Positions 11,350 to 22,353 of a DNA stretch of 64,000 nucleotides are shown here, in pieces. This stretch comes from Yponomeuta sedellus (lineage: Eukaryota > Arthropoda > Insecta > Lepidoptera > Yponomeutidae): positions 14,361,501-14,425,500 of the forward strand of contig OW203727.1 of NCBI GenBank assembly GCA_934045075.1, in the 5' to 3' direction. The number at the start of each line of letters is the position of its first letter. Position 1 is the stretch's first letter. A model generated the notes under the pieces. It worked only from the letters and a program-made list of their open reading frames with translations. It was not told the origin of the DNA and did no database searches. Position numbers and translations under genes: made by a program.

Positions 11350-14221
11350 ATGTTAATTAACTTTTGAAAGCTCGATTCAATAACGTTCTATGAAATTACC
11401 AATTCGATTGTTGATGATTATTTATTAATATTTTTCCTGTTTGAATCTATTCATTGCATTGATATATTTATAGATTCAGCGTGATAAATTAAAAAACTAC
11501 GAAAAGGGGTTTTGATATTATTTTTATTTACAATAATTCCACCTACTTTCAGAAAATTTTGAATTTGTAATAAGATAATATGTTCATATATCTTATAGAA
11601 AATGAACTCGAAGAGTTTTCACTGCACAATCTACGTGTAGTAATATAATAATAATGTAGCGAACAAATCGCATCACTATTGTGAAAAAAGGTGTCCTGGA
11701 TTTTATACCTACGGTTTGCTGTCAAATTAATAAAAACTCCAAGGGTGTCGATCTGTCATAAATAAAATTAACGTTTAGACTGATTATGGCCGTTTTTAAT
11801 TAATAATAATTTTTTTCAGGTTACCCGAAGATACCACAATGCAACAAATGTCGATAGACGGCATGGCTTCACGGTCCAATTGGTATTGAACAAAATCACG
11901 TACGTTTGCAGCAGACATTTTGAAGAAGATGGCTTCATTACAAGATTAGGTTAGGACTTCATTTTTTAACGAAGACTGTCATTTAACGACCAATAATTTC
12001 ATATAAACAAATTAGTTTGTATAAGTTCTCTACTGATTTATAAGTATCTTTATAAATAGCCAGAATTGTAATGTTTATATTTCCATACCCCTTCCTAATA
12101 GTACTAACCAAGACTATCGCTGGCTTAGAAGGACAAATATTGAATGTTTTTTAATTTTTCCTATTATTTTATGTGTTCTTCTTGCTTTTTTTAATTCCCT
12201 GTAATTTAAAGGCACTGCCCTGGTTCCTGATGCACAGGTTACCCTTCTTCAGGAACCAGGAATTTTAAACAATGTGTGTGTGATGCTGGTTGTGCAATAA
12301 ATTATTTAATTAATTTCTGTAAAAACGTCTTCTAACTTTTGTCAAATAAAAAACAATCTATCACAAGTTATTGTTGAACTTCTTTTTCTATGAGCTGCGC
12401 TCTAAAATTTTGAATGCACAAAGCTCGCTATCTAGGTATGGTTAGATCGAGGAAAGTTTATTTATTGGATGCAAATTGAACTTGTACAAATAGATAGTTT
12501 TCTGTAGTTTTTTCCAGCTAACCTCGGTTCAATGCCATGTTGTACATACATACAAACTTACATTACATACCAGATTTAGCACTTACAAGTTACAACCTTA
12601 GTAAATCAAATATATAACAATCTCACTGTGCATGTTATCGAACTCTTCCTTAATGGGTTCACCGATTTTGATGAGTTTGTGTATTTGCAACATATAGGTA
12701 AGTGAGAACAAGAATTCGGAGAGCTGAGAATTTATCGTAGGGTTAATAGACGTGGCACACCAATGTTTGCGGCGCCAGCTAATACCATATTTATATGGAC
12801 TGCTATATTTACAGAATGTTTAGTTAAGGAATAAATAATATCGACGTTTTCGTGTTGAATGTCCCATCCTTATGGATTTCTACTTTTGTCTATGACCCCC
12901 TATATAACTATGACTTTCTATATGCAACCTAGTACGATTGTAAAATTTCGAGTCTACGAGTTGTCCCTTTCTGGCACAAAAAAACATCGTAAGAGTAACA
13001 AAGAAAGCTATTCAATAATTACTTTTTATTTTATGGCTCCTTCTATGCTTTAGTTCTTATTCTGAGGTTGACGGTCATGATTTTTTTTAATGCCTTTTGA
13101 CATACAAACATTCGTCAACGAACGAGAAATTATTTTTTACAGGACATTAACCAAAGAGCCGCTTAACATTTAGGTCGAGGTGCCTTCCCTCATAAAGCCT
13201 AATTTTCACCAGGCTGCCGCGAGTCAGCCGAATCAAATGACTAAGTTCGGCGGTTCTGACTTGTGGGAAGTAAAAAAATGATAGCAATTATTCATCAGCA
13301 CGAATATTATCCTCTACCAAACGATTTTATTCATGTTAGCACTATAAATAAATTTGATTGTTGCTTAAGAAATTTATTTGTCCATAAGAATGTTAGTGTG
13401 ATAATAACAGAGTGTAATAAAAATGACCGGCAACACATGGTTAGCAAATAAATATACTTATTAATTGTTGCCGTTAATTATTTTTGTCAGCAGCAACAGG
13501 GGCATTAAAATTTTAGTCAAATATGTTAGCAAATTTTGGACAAAAAATTAAAATATCTTCCAATTGATCAAATATATCATCACAGACACTGTTGAATTCA
13601 ATATAATTTTTAGTAGGAGGACACACCAACTTGTTTTACTGACCAATGAGATTAGAGCTGAGCCATTTAATTTTGTTGCTGAAGTATTGGGAATTTTCTG
13701 CTGTTTAATGTGATTAATTTGCTACTTCCTTTTATATTTTCGGCCTAAATTGCTAATTTATGAATCTGTGAGCTGTAGCTCTCACTCGATCGTCGCAATT
13801 TCGTAGTTATAGGGCAATTTATGTTATTCGATTCGTTGAGCCCTCGGTCACACGAAAAGTCTAGACTAGTACTTACCTTGTCTGTTGCCTGACTTGTAAA
13901 CGACTGCTGGTGTGCTTAACGGATGTTGCTTCTTTTGGTACTTATAGGATCTAACTCAAACTGTAACGAAATTTTTGTAGCAGACTATAACGAAAATTAT
14001 CTGTTCATTGAGAATGTTACGCTTTCTAGATTTAAAAAAATAACTTTAAGTATTCCATCTACATAATGAGATGATTTATACAGCGTCCAGTGGCACCTTC
14101 GATCGATCGATATCAACCCTTGTATGTCCCCAAGGTTAGGCCGTACTGCACCACGGGAGCCTGAGGATTGTAAGAAAGTGGCGGGCCTTACTGTCAGAAG
14201 TTATCAAGCGGCCCTGCCAAT
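11350..14221. other. intron stretch, largely unrecognised
   Basis: Apart from the THAP relic at 11820-12270 I see only AT-rich sequence. Short ORFs at 12859-13053 and 13263-13451 have no recognisable content and no supporting splice context. Confidence 0.5.
11820..12270 (+). pseudogene. THAP-domain relic, exons 2 and 3, frame-damaged
   Basis: After a ttttttcag acceptor, pieces of a THAP domain appear in different frames: YPKIPQC in one, IDGMASRSNW in another, and TYVCSRHFEEDGF in a third. The last is the diagnostic CxxHF metal-ligand motif. At least two frameshifts separate the pieces. A further segment near 12212 reads ALPWF, where the THAP AVPxxF box would fall. THAP domains bind DNA and occur in P-element transposases and in domesticated host genes; which source applies here cannot be told. 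Confidence 0.5.
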
Positions 14222-14640
14222 CCATGGCAGCCGGCACCAACGGCTTAACGTGCTTTGCGAAGCACGAAAGCGCTCGGAAAAATGCCACTAAGCGGTAGTC
14301 ACGCGACGGTCACCCATCCTGCACTTAAGTTGTTGCTTAACTCAAGTGCGTAACTCACTCGGTTCGACTAGGCCACGTGCGCTTCCTTCACTCACAGTAT
14401 ATGGGTAAAGGGACCACTCGGTCGCTGCAGTGCCTGGGACGTTGCTATTTTAGAAGGAGCAGGCTTGCCCATCACCTATACCTTCCTGACAGGAAAGACG
14501 GGCGGAGTCAACCAAGCCGCGAGTTTTCAGGAGTTCGCAGATGTACCTATGTAACTTTGAAAATAAATAAAGTCCGGGTACGGGGATCGAACTTGGGTCT
14601 CTCGTTTCCGAGTCCATTGTCCTGCCCACTGGCCATCCAG
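14222..14640 (-). repeat. 5S-like SINE with body, plus a tRNA-like segment
   Basis: 14222-14385 matches the 651-835 repeat. It runs into a body (ggaccactcggtcgctgcag ... gagcaggcttgcccatcacc) that recurs inverted at 49147-49265. At 14575-14640 the minus strand has a tRNA-like B box (agttcgatcccc) and a gatggccagtgggcagg A-box-like start, so a second, tRNA-derived repeat abuts it. Confidence 0.55.
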
Positions 14641-14998
14641 AAATTTTTTTTGTACACCTATTTTAGCAGATTTGGTTATAAACAAATACATACCACTCTA
14701 ACATTTCCAAATTCACATCTCAATTCACGTAAAATACGTCGTGTATTTTAACTGTGCCAATTTCATCCAAATTCATTAACGTGGTTTTGCGTGATTACGT
14801 GACAAATATACAATCATGTATTAAGACTTTTACATTTCTATGTCGAAGTCTATCTTCACTTCAGATATATCTTCACTGATATTGGTGAAGGCAAAAATAT
14901 TAGTTGAATTAGCAAGATTTGTCTTCCTTCGAGAAGGCAAGTAATTAGTTCAATCAAATCACTTGTTAGGAGGGCTAACTTATGACGCGCAAACACAC
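14640..14998. other. unrecognised intron sequence
   Basis: AT-rich stretch between the SINE cluster and the palindromic element. I see nothing identifiable. Confidence 0.5.
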
Positions 14999-15001
14999 TA
15001 A

Positions 15002-16982
15002 GGCTGACATTCAGAGACGAATCCTAAGTTCACGCTTAGAGCAGTCTTAGCAAAGTAAACTAAAGTCATACTTAGTGAAGCGCCGAAATTTTCGTATTCA
15101 CATTCGATCGGGAGACGGAGTTAAGCATGAGCTAAAGCTAAGCGAAGAACTGTCTTAAGAAAGTCATCTATATTGTCTATTATTTTTTAGTGATGTAGTT
15201 CTTACCGGTTTTTTTAATATTATATCGCTACACGAGAGCAGGACAACATCATACAAGTTTATGTATATGAGAGTGAAATAAAAAGCTCACAGATAATGCT
15301 CGTAGAACATCAGTGAAATGACGTTTGGAGTCGTCTGTGAACGAAAGAATTTTTTACATTATTTGGTTGGCGGCTGGCGCGAGTTTTATAATTTGGCAAA
15401 AATTGTACCTATTCTCAATTCTGTATATTATTATTCAGTTTCGTTAATTTTTCATAGACTGTCACAAAAAATTACAGAAAGAAAAAGGAAAGCTCCTTTT
15501 ACCGCTTACGAGAAGGCACTTTTACGAGAGCTTGTAAATGATGTTTAGACCATAGTCGTGTCCAAAAAAACTGACTGAAGAATCCCGGAATAAAAACTCT
15601 GCATGGAATCCATCATCCAGACCTAGGTCTCCCAAGGCGTCCACTTCTTCTAAAGTCTATAACTTCAAAGCGATTCATTTTGTCACAAAACTCCGCAGTA
15701 AACATAATGCTAATCACAACTCCAACTAAAACAATACGACAAAAAGGTAACCGCAAAGTGAAGAGAACCAAATGACAGATGACAGTTCTATCTAAGTTCA
15801 CGTAAAGTCACCAATATTGGCTACTTACACTTAGCTAAGTACCATTTCATACTCAACTTGATAAGATTCGATTCTGAATAAGAAATATTTCTAAGTACGT
15901 GATTTTGACATTTCTGAGACCGGTCTTAGCTTAGTTTTCGTCTCAAGGCTGACATTCAGAGACGAAAACTAAGCTAAGACCGGTCTCAGAAATGTCAAAA
16001 TCACGTACTTAGAAATATTTCGTATTCAGAATCGAATCTTATCAAGTTGAGTATGAAATGGAACTTAGCTAAGTGTAAGTAGACAATATTGGTGACTTTA
16101 CGTGAACTTAGATAGACTCTTCACTTTGAGGTTACCTTTTCGTTGTATTGTTTTGTTTGGAGTTTGTGATTAGCATTGTGTTTACTTCGGAGTTTTGTGA
16201 GAAAATTAATCGCTTAGAAGTTATAGACTTTTTAGAAGAAGTGAACGCCTTGGGAAACCTAGGTCTGGATGATGCAGCCGTTGTTCCCAGGCAAAGTAAT
16301 ATCTTAAAGGAACTTAAAAAATCTGTTTGAATTTTATTCAAACAGCGAATTTCGCGATTGTTTTCGCTTCCACAAATAAACTATTAGAGATGTTATAATG
16401 CCCCTGTTCGCTGTAAGAGACGAGCAGACAGAAAGAGGTCTTCCCATTCCAATAGAAATGCAGTAAAAGGAGCTTTCCTTTTTCTTTGTCATTTCATTGT
16501 CATTTCATTTCATTGACAGTCTATGAAAAATTAACGAAACTGAATAATAATTTATAGAATTGAAAATAGGTACCTACAATTTTCGCCAACTTATAAAACT
16601 CGCGCCAACCGCCAACCAAAGAATGTAAAAAATTCTTTCGTTCACAGACGACTCCAAACGTTATTTCACTGATATTCTACGAGCATTATCTGTGAGCTTT
16701 TTATTTCACTCTCACATACATAAACTTGTATGATGTTGTCCTGCTCTCGTGTAGCGATATCATATTTAAAAAACCGGTACGAACTACATCACTAAAAAAT
16801 AATAGACAATATAGATGACTTTCTTAAGATAGGTCTTCTCTTAGCTCATGCTTAACTACGGCTCCCGATCGAATGTGAATACGAAAATTTCGGCGCTTTA
16901 CTAAGTATGACTTTAGTTTACTTTGCTAAGACTGCTCTAAGCGTGAACTTGGGATTCGTCTCTGAATGTCAGCCTGTCAGCC
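15002..16982. mobile_element. Harbinger-like element arranged as a ~2-kb near-palindrome
   Basis: The left end GGCTGACATTCAGAGACGAA at 15002 and its reverse complement ending at 16974 (then an 8-bp repeat tgtcagcc) are flanked by TAA at 14999-15001 and 16983-16985, the target duplication typical of PIF/Harbinger. A third, internal copy of the terminus starts at 15948. The two halves (about 15002-15944 and 15961-16974) are inverted copies of each other, roughly 90% identical by eye with small indels. Each half keeps ORF scraps: 15318-15548 ends in KRKAPFTAYEKALLREL, like a Myb/SANT regulator of Harbinger elements, and 16148-16330 pairs with 15613-15801. No full transposase is present, so this is non-autonomous. 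Confidence 0.75.
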
Positions 16983-16985
16983 TAA

Positions 16986-18181
16986 GTTCGTTAGCTTTCA
17001 ATGATATGGGTTCCAAAGACCTAAGTCGGCAAACCAACTTTCTAGGAATACGAATACCGACTTCGCTCGCAAACAATTAGTATAGTATTGTATGTTTTTA
17101 TTCTTGTTTAGTTTATGTTTCGTTTAGTTTGTATCTATTATATTTTATCCTAAACAAACTTGAAAATTAAATGAAAGAAAATGAAATGAAAAAATATATA
17201 TTTAAAGGAATGGTTGCAAAGACTTAGGTACATTCTTGTGCTTATGTGACTACTACCATAACTGGAGTATCTAGTAGGTAGCCTGTATTTATGGTTGGTA
17301 GGCCCGTGCCTTGTGCAAAAGGCGGAAGACAGTGGGTGGTGATGCTGTTTATCAAATAATATTGAATCTAGTAGGTACATGTGAAGCAAAATAATTATAC
17401 TAATGTCTGACATGCAATTTATGTAAGTCTGTGTATGTATGTGTGTGAGGGTGAGTTTGTGTGTGTGTTTTTGCGTCTTATATTTTATGTGGCCGTTAAC
17501 TAAATATTTTTGCGAGAAAAAATCTTTTTCGTAGGATTATTGTACATAGAAAAATCGTTATGAACACGAGATATTTGATAAAACCTATTACTCAGTTTGA
17601 CTAGGCCACGAGCGCTTCTCTCGTGGCCTATTCAAGCTACACATACTAAGTACAAAAACAAATTATTTATTTTTCCCGGGAAAATGTAATTTAATTTACT
17701 GTTGTTTAGTATTTTAATAAATATAAATATATACGGCACGATAAAAAGTACCCGTAACCGGCCTGCGTACATGCAACTACTGATTAAAGTTAAGAAGTGA
17801 AGGTCATCTGTGAGGATCCTGGCAAGTGGCAGTCCCTGGTCTCCGCCTACCCCTCTGGAATACATAATAAGAGGCAATGGACGCATAACCTTCACCTTTA
17901 AATGCTCCGCAGTGAAACTTAACTACAAACAGTGCTACTTTGTTAGGTTTGAATACTATGTGCGATGAAATTTTAAATTAGTTGTGAGACTAGAGAGAGC
18001 TAGAAAAATCGTTGAGAAGTAATATTATATTAGGTATACCAAACGATATGAGATCCATGTCTCTTAAGGCGCTCTCTCAAGTAGCTATTTCTCTTTGTGT
18101 CCTCTAAACGTAATGACAAAGTTTCATGTGGAAGAAGACAGTGTGAAAAAAACCTATTATAATTATATCACATTTGTATTA
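16986..18181. other. intron stretch with small repeat fragments
   Basis: A 30-bp piece of the 5S-like SINE occurs near 17595 (gactaggccacgagcgcttc). A fragment at about 17805-17880 (gtctccgcctacccctctgg) resembles one at 63680. A gt-rich patch lies near 17430-17475. No coding signal is supported. Confidence 0.5.
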
Positions 18182-18642
18182 TTACGGGCTAGGGTTCTGG
18201 ATTTGTATGTAAAACGCCAATGACAACTTCTTAGGATTTATTCACGCAGGGTCTGGTCTGCAGGTCTTCACGACACGAAGTCCACACGTAGATTCCAATC
18301 GCAGGTTCAATCGTAGTCCAATAGTATCGCTGAGGTCGTAGGTTATCGCTCGTATCGCAGGTATGTTCGCTCGAAGTTTACTCTTCGCTATTCCAAACGG
18401 AACTGACAGCGCGCCGCGGCGGCCGCTATTTATATCCGCCGGCCAGGGTTCTAGAACATTCCCGTAACTACGTACCTACACTCGGTACACGCGGCAAGGT
18501 CGCTCGAACAGTTACTCATTTAAAGAGTTTTGCACCTTACGCTAGTGGACATACGAGTCATTATTGCTTGCAGCGTTTATTGTTTACTAAAACGCAGCAT
18601 GCGGCGACTATTCTAGATGGTTCGGGATAGGACCGCGACACT
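18182..18642 (-). repeat. Gypsy 3' LTR
   Basis: 461 bp, + strand ttacgggctagggttctgga to ...ggaccgcgacact. It differs from 40305-40765 at 18394 (c/a) and 18459 (t/g). It contains a GC-rich block (gcgccgcggcggccgc) beside tatttatat. Confidence 0.93.
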
Positions 18643-18651
18643 GCTCCCCTC

Positions 18652-21600
18652 TTAGAGATGCTCGTCCCGAGCATCTTCATTACTGCCGTGATAAGGAGCT
18701 AAGCGGTCGATGTGAACCACTTTTTGTGCACCTCTTGGCTGCCGTTGAATTCGGTACGTCACGTCATTTAACCGAGTTACCACTTTGTACGGTCCCTCCC
18801 ATCTTGTCTGCAATTTCGGAGATTTTCCTTTTCGTCGAGTTACATTGTGAAGCCAGACTAGTGCTCCTTCTTCGAAGCCGCTTGTATTTGCTCGGCGGTC
18901 ATACCTAGTCTTCATCTTTTCACTCGACTCCAATCCGTTTTCCCGTACTATGGCATGAATCTCTCGCATTTTCTCACGTAACTCGGAAATGTAGTCGTGT
19001 AGAGAACGTGAGTCGTCAGGGGGGCCTCCAGTCAGCAGATCTACTGGTATTCTCAGTTCTCGGCCAAAATTTACACGCGCCGGGGTTACCTTCGTGCTTT
19101 CATGTTCTGCCGTTCTGTAGGCCAGAAGAAATGGCGGTATGTATTTGTCCCAGTCTCTCTGGTGCCTGTCAACGACTTTTGCTAAATGTCTCTCAAGTGT
19201 TTGGTTAAATCTTTCTACCATGCCGTCAGATTGAGGATGATATGGGGTGGTCCTAGTCTTATGCATTCCCAATATTTTACAGAGTTCTTGAAATACTTGA
19301 GACTCAAAGTTCCTGCCTTGGTCGGAGTATATTTCCAAGGGCACACCAAACCGGCAAACTACTTCCTCAAACAACTTGGAGGCAACAGTCGTGGCTTCTT
19401 GATTGGGTATGGCGAATACCTCTGGCCATTTAGTGAAGTAATCCATAACTACCATGAAATACTTATTTCCTGATTCCGTTACTGGGAACGGTCCAGCCAC
19501 ATCAACTGCAATGCGTTCCCATGGCGCACCAACGTTATAAAGTTGCAGATTTCCTCGGCTTCTAGTTGGTGGGCCTTTCACCGCGGCGCAAGTAGCACAC
19601 TTGCGGCACCAATCTTGCACATCTTCTCGACAATGGAGCCAGTAAAACCTTTCTCGAATCTTTGTTAAAGTCCTTTTTACGCCCAAATGTCCACCTGACA
19701 CGCCGTCATGTACTTCACGGAGGACATCTTGTACCTTATCTCTTGGGACAACTATCTGAAGATGGAACTCTCTGCCGTTAGGTTTCTCCCATTTGCGGTA
19801 AAGTATTCCGTTCCGAAGAATAAAACTGTCCCATTGAGCCCAGTATGCCTTGGTGACAGCACTAGTAGGAGCCACTTCGCACCATCTTGGCTTGTCCTCG
19901 CCTCGTTTCTTCCATGCGACAATGAGCCGTACATCTTCGTCATCTTCCTGTGCTTCTTTCATCGCCTCATCTTCCCAAGATCTCGATGGACTCATTCTTG
20001 TCAATCTCAATGGCAGTTCCTTTGTCTCTTGTTTGGCACAGTGCTTGCAGTCTTCCGGACACGGCCTTCTTGACAGTGCGTCAGCATTTCCATGCGCCTT
20101 TCCGCTGCGGTGTTCAATAATAAAGTCGTACTCCTGCAGTTGTTCGATCCATCGAGCAACTTGCCCCTCTGGATTTTTAAAGTGTAACAGCCACTTCAGG
20201 GCGGCGTGGTCAGTGCGAAGCGTAAACCGCACGCCGAGGAGATATTTGCTGAAGTGCTGTACTGTCTTTACCACAGCCAAGAGCTCCCTTCTTGTCACAC
20301 AATAGTTCCTTTCAGGTTTCGATAGCGATTTACTGAAATATGCCATCACAACCTCTCTGTCGCCCTGTTTCTGCGATAACACTCCTCCGATCGCTGTGTT
20401 ACTAGCGTCAGTGTCAACAATGAATTGGCCGTTAGGCTGTGGAAATCCTAAGATTGGGGTCTCGCAAAGACATTTTCTTAATTTTTGAAATGAACTCTCA
20501 CATGTGTCATCCCAATGAAATGACTGCTTGTCTTCAGTCAGTCTGTGTAAAGGCTTGGCAATTTCAGAGAACCCCTTAACAAACCGTCTATAATATGAGC
20601 ATAGCCCTAAAAATGCTCGCACTTCAGTCTTGTCTTTGGGAGTAGGCCATTTTTGCACTGCTTCGATTTTGGCTGGATCGGTCTGTATGCCTTCGCTGGT
20701 TATCACATGGCCGAGATAGCTAACCTTGTTCTTAAATAAACTGCATTTCTTCGGGTTTAACTTTAAGTTTGCTCCCATTATCTTCTTAAAAACTTGTTCT
20801 AGATTTTGTAAGTGGTCCTCAAAATCTGTACCCATGATTATGACGTCATCCAAGTAGACAAGGCAGGCTTCCCCAACTAATCCGGCCAGTACGCACTCCA
20901 TAAGTCGTTCGAATGTAGCTGGCGCGTTGCACAATCCAAAAGGCATCACGTTAAATTGCCATAAACCTTTGCCAGTTGAAAAGGCTGTCTTCTCTTTATC
21001 CTTCGGATCAATTTCCACTTGCCAATAGCCCGATTTCAGATCTAATGTCGAGAACCATTTCATACCACTCAATGTGTCCAGGGTATCGTCTATTCGTGGC
21101 AGTGGATAACTATCCTTCTTGGTCACATCGTTAAGCCGTCGGTAGTCTACACAGAACCTTGTGCTACCATCTTTCTTCTTTACCAACACAACGGGAGAAC
21201 ACCATGGGCTAGCAGAAGGTTCTATAATCTTGTTTCTCTTCATGTCTTCCAACATGTCTTGTACTTCCTTTTCTTTAGCAATCGGTATGCGCCTTGCTCG
21301 CTGACAAATAGGTCGCTCCTGTCCGGTGTCGATTTTGTGCTGAACTAACGATGTTCTTCCAGGATTTCCTTCTTCAGAGAAGATATCCCTAAAACGCAGT
21401 AACAACCTCTTAACTTTCATGCTTTGCAAATAGCTCAGATTACTCTTAGAGTCCTCAAGGAGCTTAGTGACTAGAATTTCACTCCTGGTATTCGATGTTT
21501 TTGAGCTTGGAGATGATTGGCAGCTTCTCATCCAAACAGCTTCCTCACACCTTCCAATAACGTCACCTTTGCTAAGGGTAATCTCACGATCGCCTATATT

Positions 21601-22134
21601 CACAACCCTCACTACAGCGGTCTTGCCTCCATAGACGAGAGTTCTTGCTGTCAGCAATTTCTGACTGGCTGCACTGTCTCGTGTATCTTCAATCAGCACA
21701 CACCTATTCCGCTGATTCTTCTGACTCGAAGGCAGCTTCACCTTTACTTCAGTTTGTGCTCGTCCAGGTATTACGATTTTCTTCAGGCACGTGACATTTC
21801 CATCGGGACCGCCAAGTATGAAGTTCTCCTCATCACCACATTTAAAGACACCTTTAGTTACATCGATGTGACAGTTGTGTTTCTTCATAAAGTCTAGGCC
21901 CAGAATGCAATCATCCATAATTTCGGCTACGATTACGTCGTGAATATATGACGCCTCCCCAACCCATATCGTAACCGATCTTTCACCCAGGACGGGTATC
22001 TGCTGGCCAGAAGCGGAGAGAAGTCTGCATAAACTGGTGCCTTTGCGTCTCCCTACAGCTTTCACCAGGTCTGGTCTCACTATTGTTCTAGAGGCTCCTG
22101 TATCTAGGGTAATTTTGCACTCTACTTTGTTCAC
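18652..22134 (-). CDS. Gypsy pol polyprotein
   Basis: 1160 codons. A retropepsin active site LDTGASRTIV lies at about residues 10-19. Reverse transcriptase follows with YPLPRIDD, MPFGLCNAPATF and YLDD near 427-430. RNase H has DTDAS near 574 and TDHAALKWLL near 641. An H-H-C-C zinc region lies near 815-860, then an integrase core (DVAGP, SDQGRNFES, VERFNQTL) and a C-terminal basic domain. The listed start (22134) is GTG; the frame is open upstream to the Polinton junction (22219), so this is the 5'-truncated body of a gag-pol read through -1 frameshifting. The coding body is intact. Confidence 0.93.
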   Translation of the reverse strand: MNKVECKITLDTGASRTIVRPDLVKAVGRRKGTSLCRLLSASGQQIPVLGERSVTIWVGEASYIHDVIVAEIMDDCILGLDFMKKHNCHIDVTKGVFKCGDEENFILGGPDGNVTCLKKIVIPGRAQTEVKVKLPSSQKNQRNRCVLIEDTRDSAASQKLLTARTLVYGGKTAVVRVVNIGDREITLSKGDVIGRCEEAVWMRSCQSSPSSKTSNTRSEILVTKLLEDSKSNLSYLQSMKVKRLLLRFRDIFSEEGNPGRTSLVQHKIDTGQERPICQRARRIPIAKEKEVQDMLEDMKRNKIIEPSASPWCSPVVLVKKKDGSTRFCVDYRRLNDVTKKDSYPLPRIDDTLDTLSGMKWFSTLDLKSGYWQVEIDPKDKEKTAFSTGKGLWQFNVMPFGLCNAPATFERLMECVLAGLVGEACLVYLDDVIIMGTDFEDHLQNLEQVFKKIMGANLKLNPKKCSLFKNKVSYLGHVITSEGIQTDPAKIEAVQKWPTPKDKTEVRAFLGLCSYYRRFVKGFSEIAKPLHRLTEDKQSFHWDDTCESSFQKLRKCLCETPILGFPQPNGQFIVDTDASNTAIGGVLSQKQGDREVVMAYFSKSLSKPERNYCVTRRELLAVVKTVQHFSKYLLGVRFTLRTDHAALKWLLHFKNPEGQVARWIEQLQEYDFIIEHRSGKAHGNADALSRRPCPEDCKHCAKQETKELPLRLTRMSPSRSWEDEAMKEAQEDDEDVRLIVAWKKRGEDKPRWCEVAPTSAVTKAYWAQWDSFILRNGILYRKWEKPNGREFHLQIVVPRDKVQDVLREVHDGVSGGHLGVKRTLTKIRERFYWLHCREDVQDWCRKCATCAAVKGPPTRSRGNLQLYNVGAPWERIAVDVAGPFPVTESGNKYFMVVMDYFTKWPEVFAIPNQEATTVASKLFEEVVCRFGVPLEIYSDQGRNFESQVFQELCKILGMHKTRTTPYHPQSDGMVERFNQTLERHLAKVVDRHQRDWDKYIPPFLLAYRTAEHESTKVTPARVNFGRELRIPVDLLTGGPPDDSRSLHDYISELREKMREIHAIVRENGLESSEKMKTRYDRRANTSGFEEGALVWLHNVTRRKGKSPKLQTRWEGPYKVVTRLNDVTYRIQRQPRGAQKVVHIDRLAPYHGSNEDARDEHL

Positions 22135-22219
22135 TGCACCGCGTATTAGTAGACTGTTCCCATTCCATGCTTGTGAGATTCTGGTTACTGGGGCTACCTC
22201 CGCTCCAGCCAGTACCCGC

Positions 22220-22353
22220 AGTAGTATAGTATTGGGAACTCTAGGACACTTTTCCGTCGTGAGGGGCTCACTGCGTTCGCCGTCACTCCTTCAAAGTGTC
22301 CTAGAGTTCCCAATACTATTGTGGGAAATATGCAATCTAACCATTTCATTACT
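22220..22353 (+). repeat. Polinton left terminal inverted repeat
   Basis: 134 bp matching the reverse complement of 38545-38678 except at 22340-22341. Within it, 22226-22252 and 22293-22319 are perfect 27-bp inverted arms around a 40-base loop, so the terminus itself folds back. Confidence 0.95.

Noticed and set aside
18178..18181. Exact target duplication for the Gypsy element
   Set aside because: The flanks are atta and atca; at best a 4-bp duplication with one change, so it is not claimed as exact.
19850..20305. 151-codon plus-strand frame opposite Gypsy pol
   Set aside because: Antisense shadow of the reverse transcriptase/RNase H region; Ser/Cys-rich low complexity.
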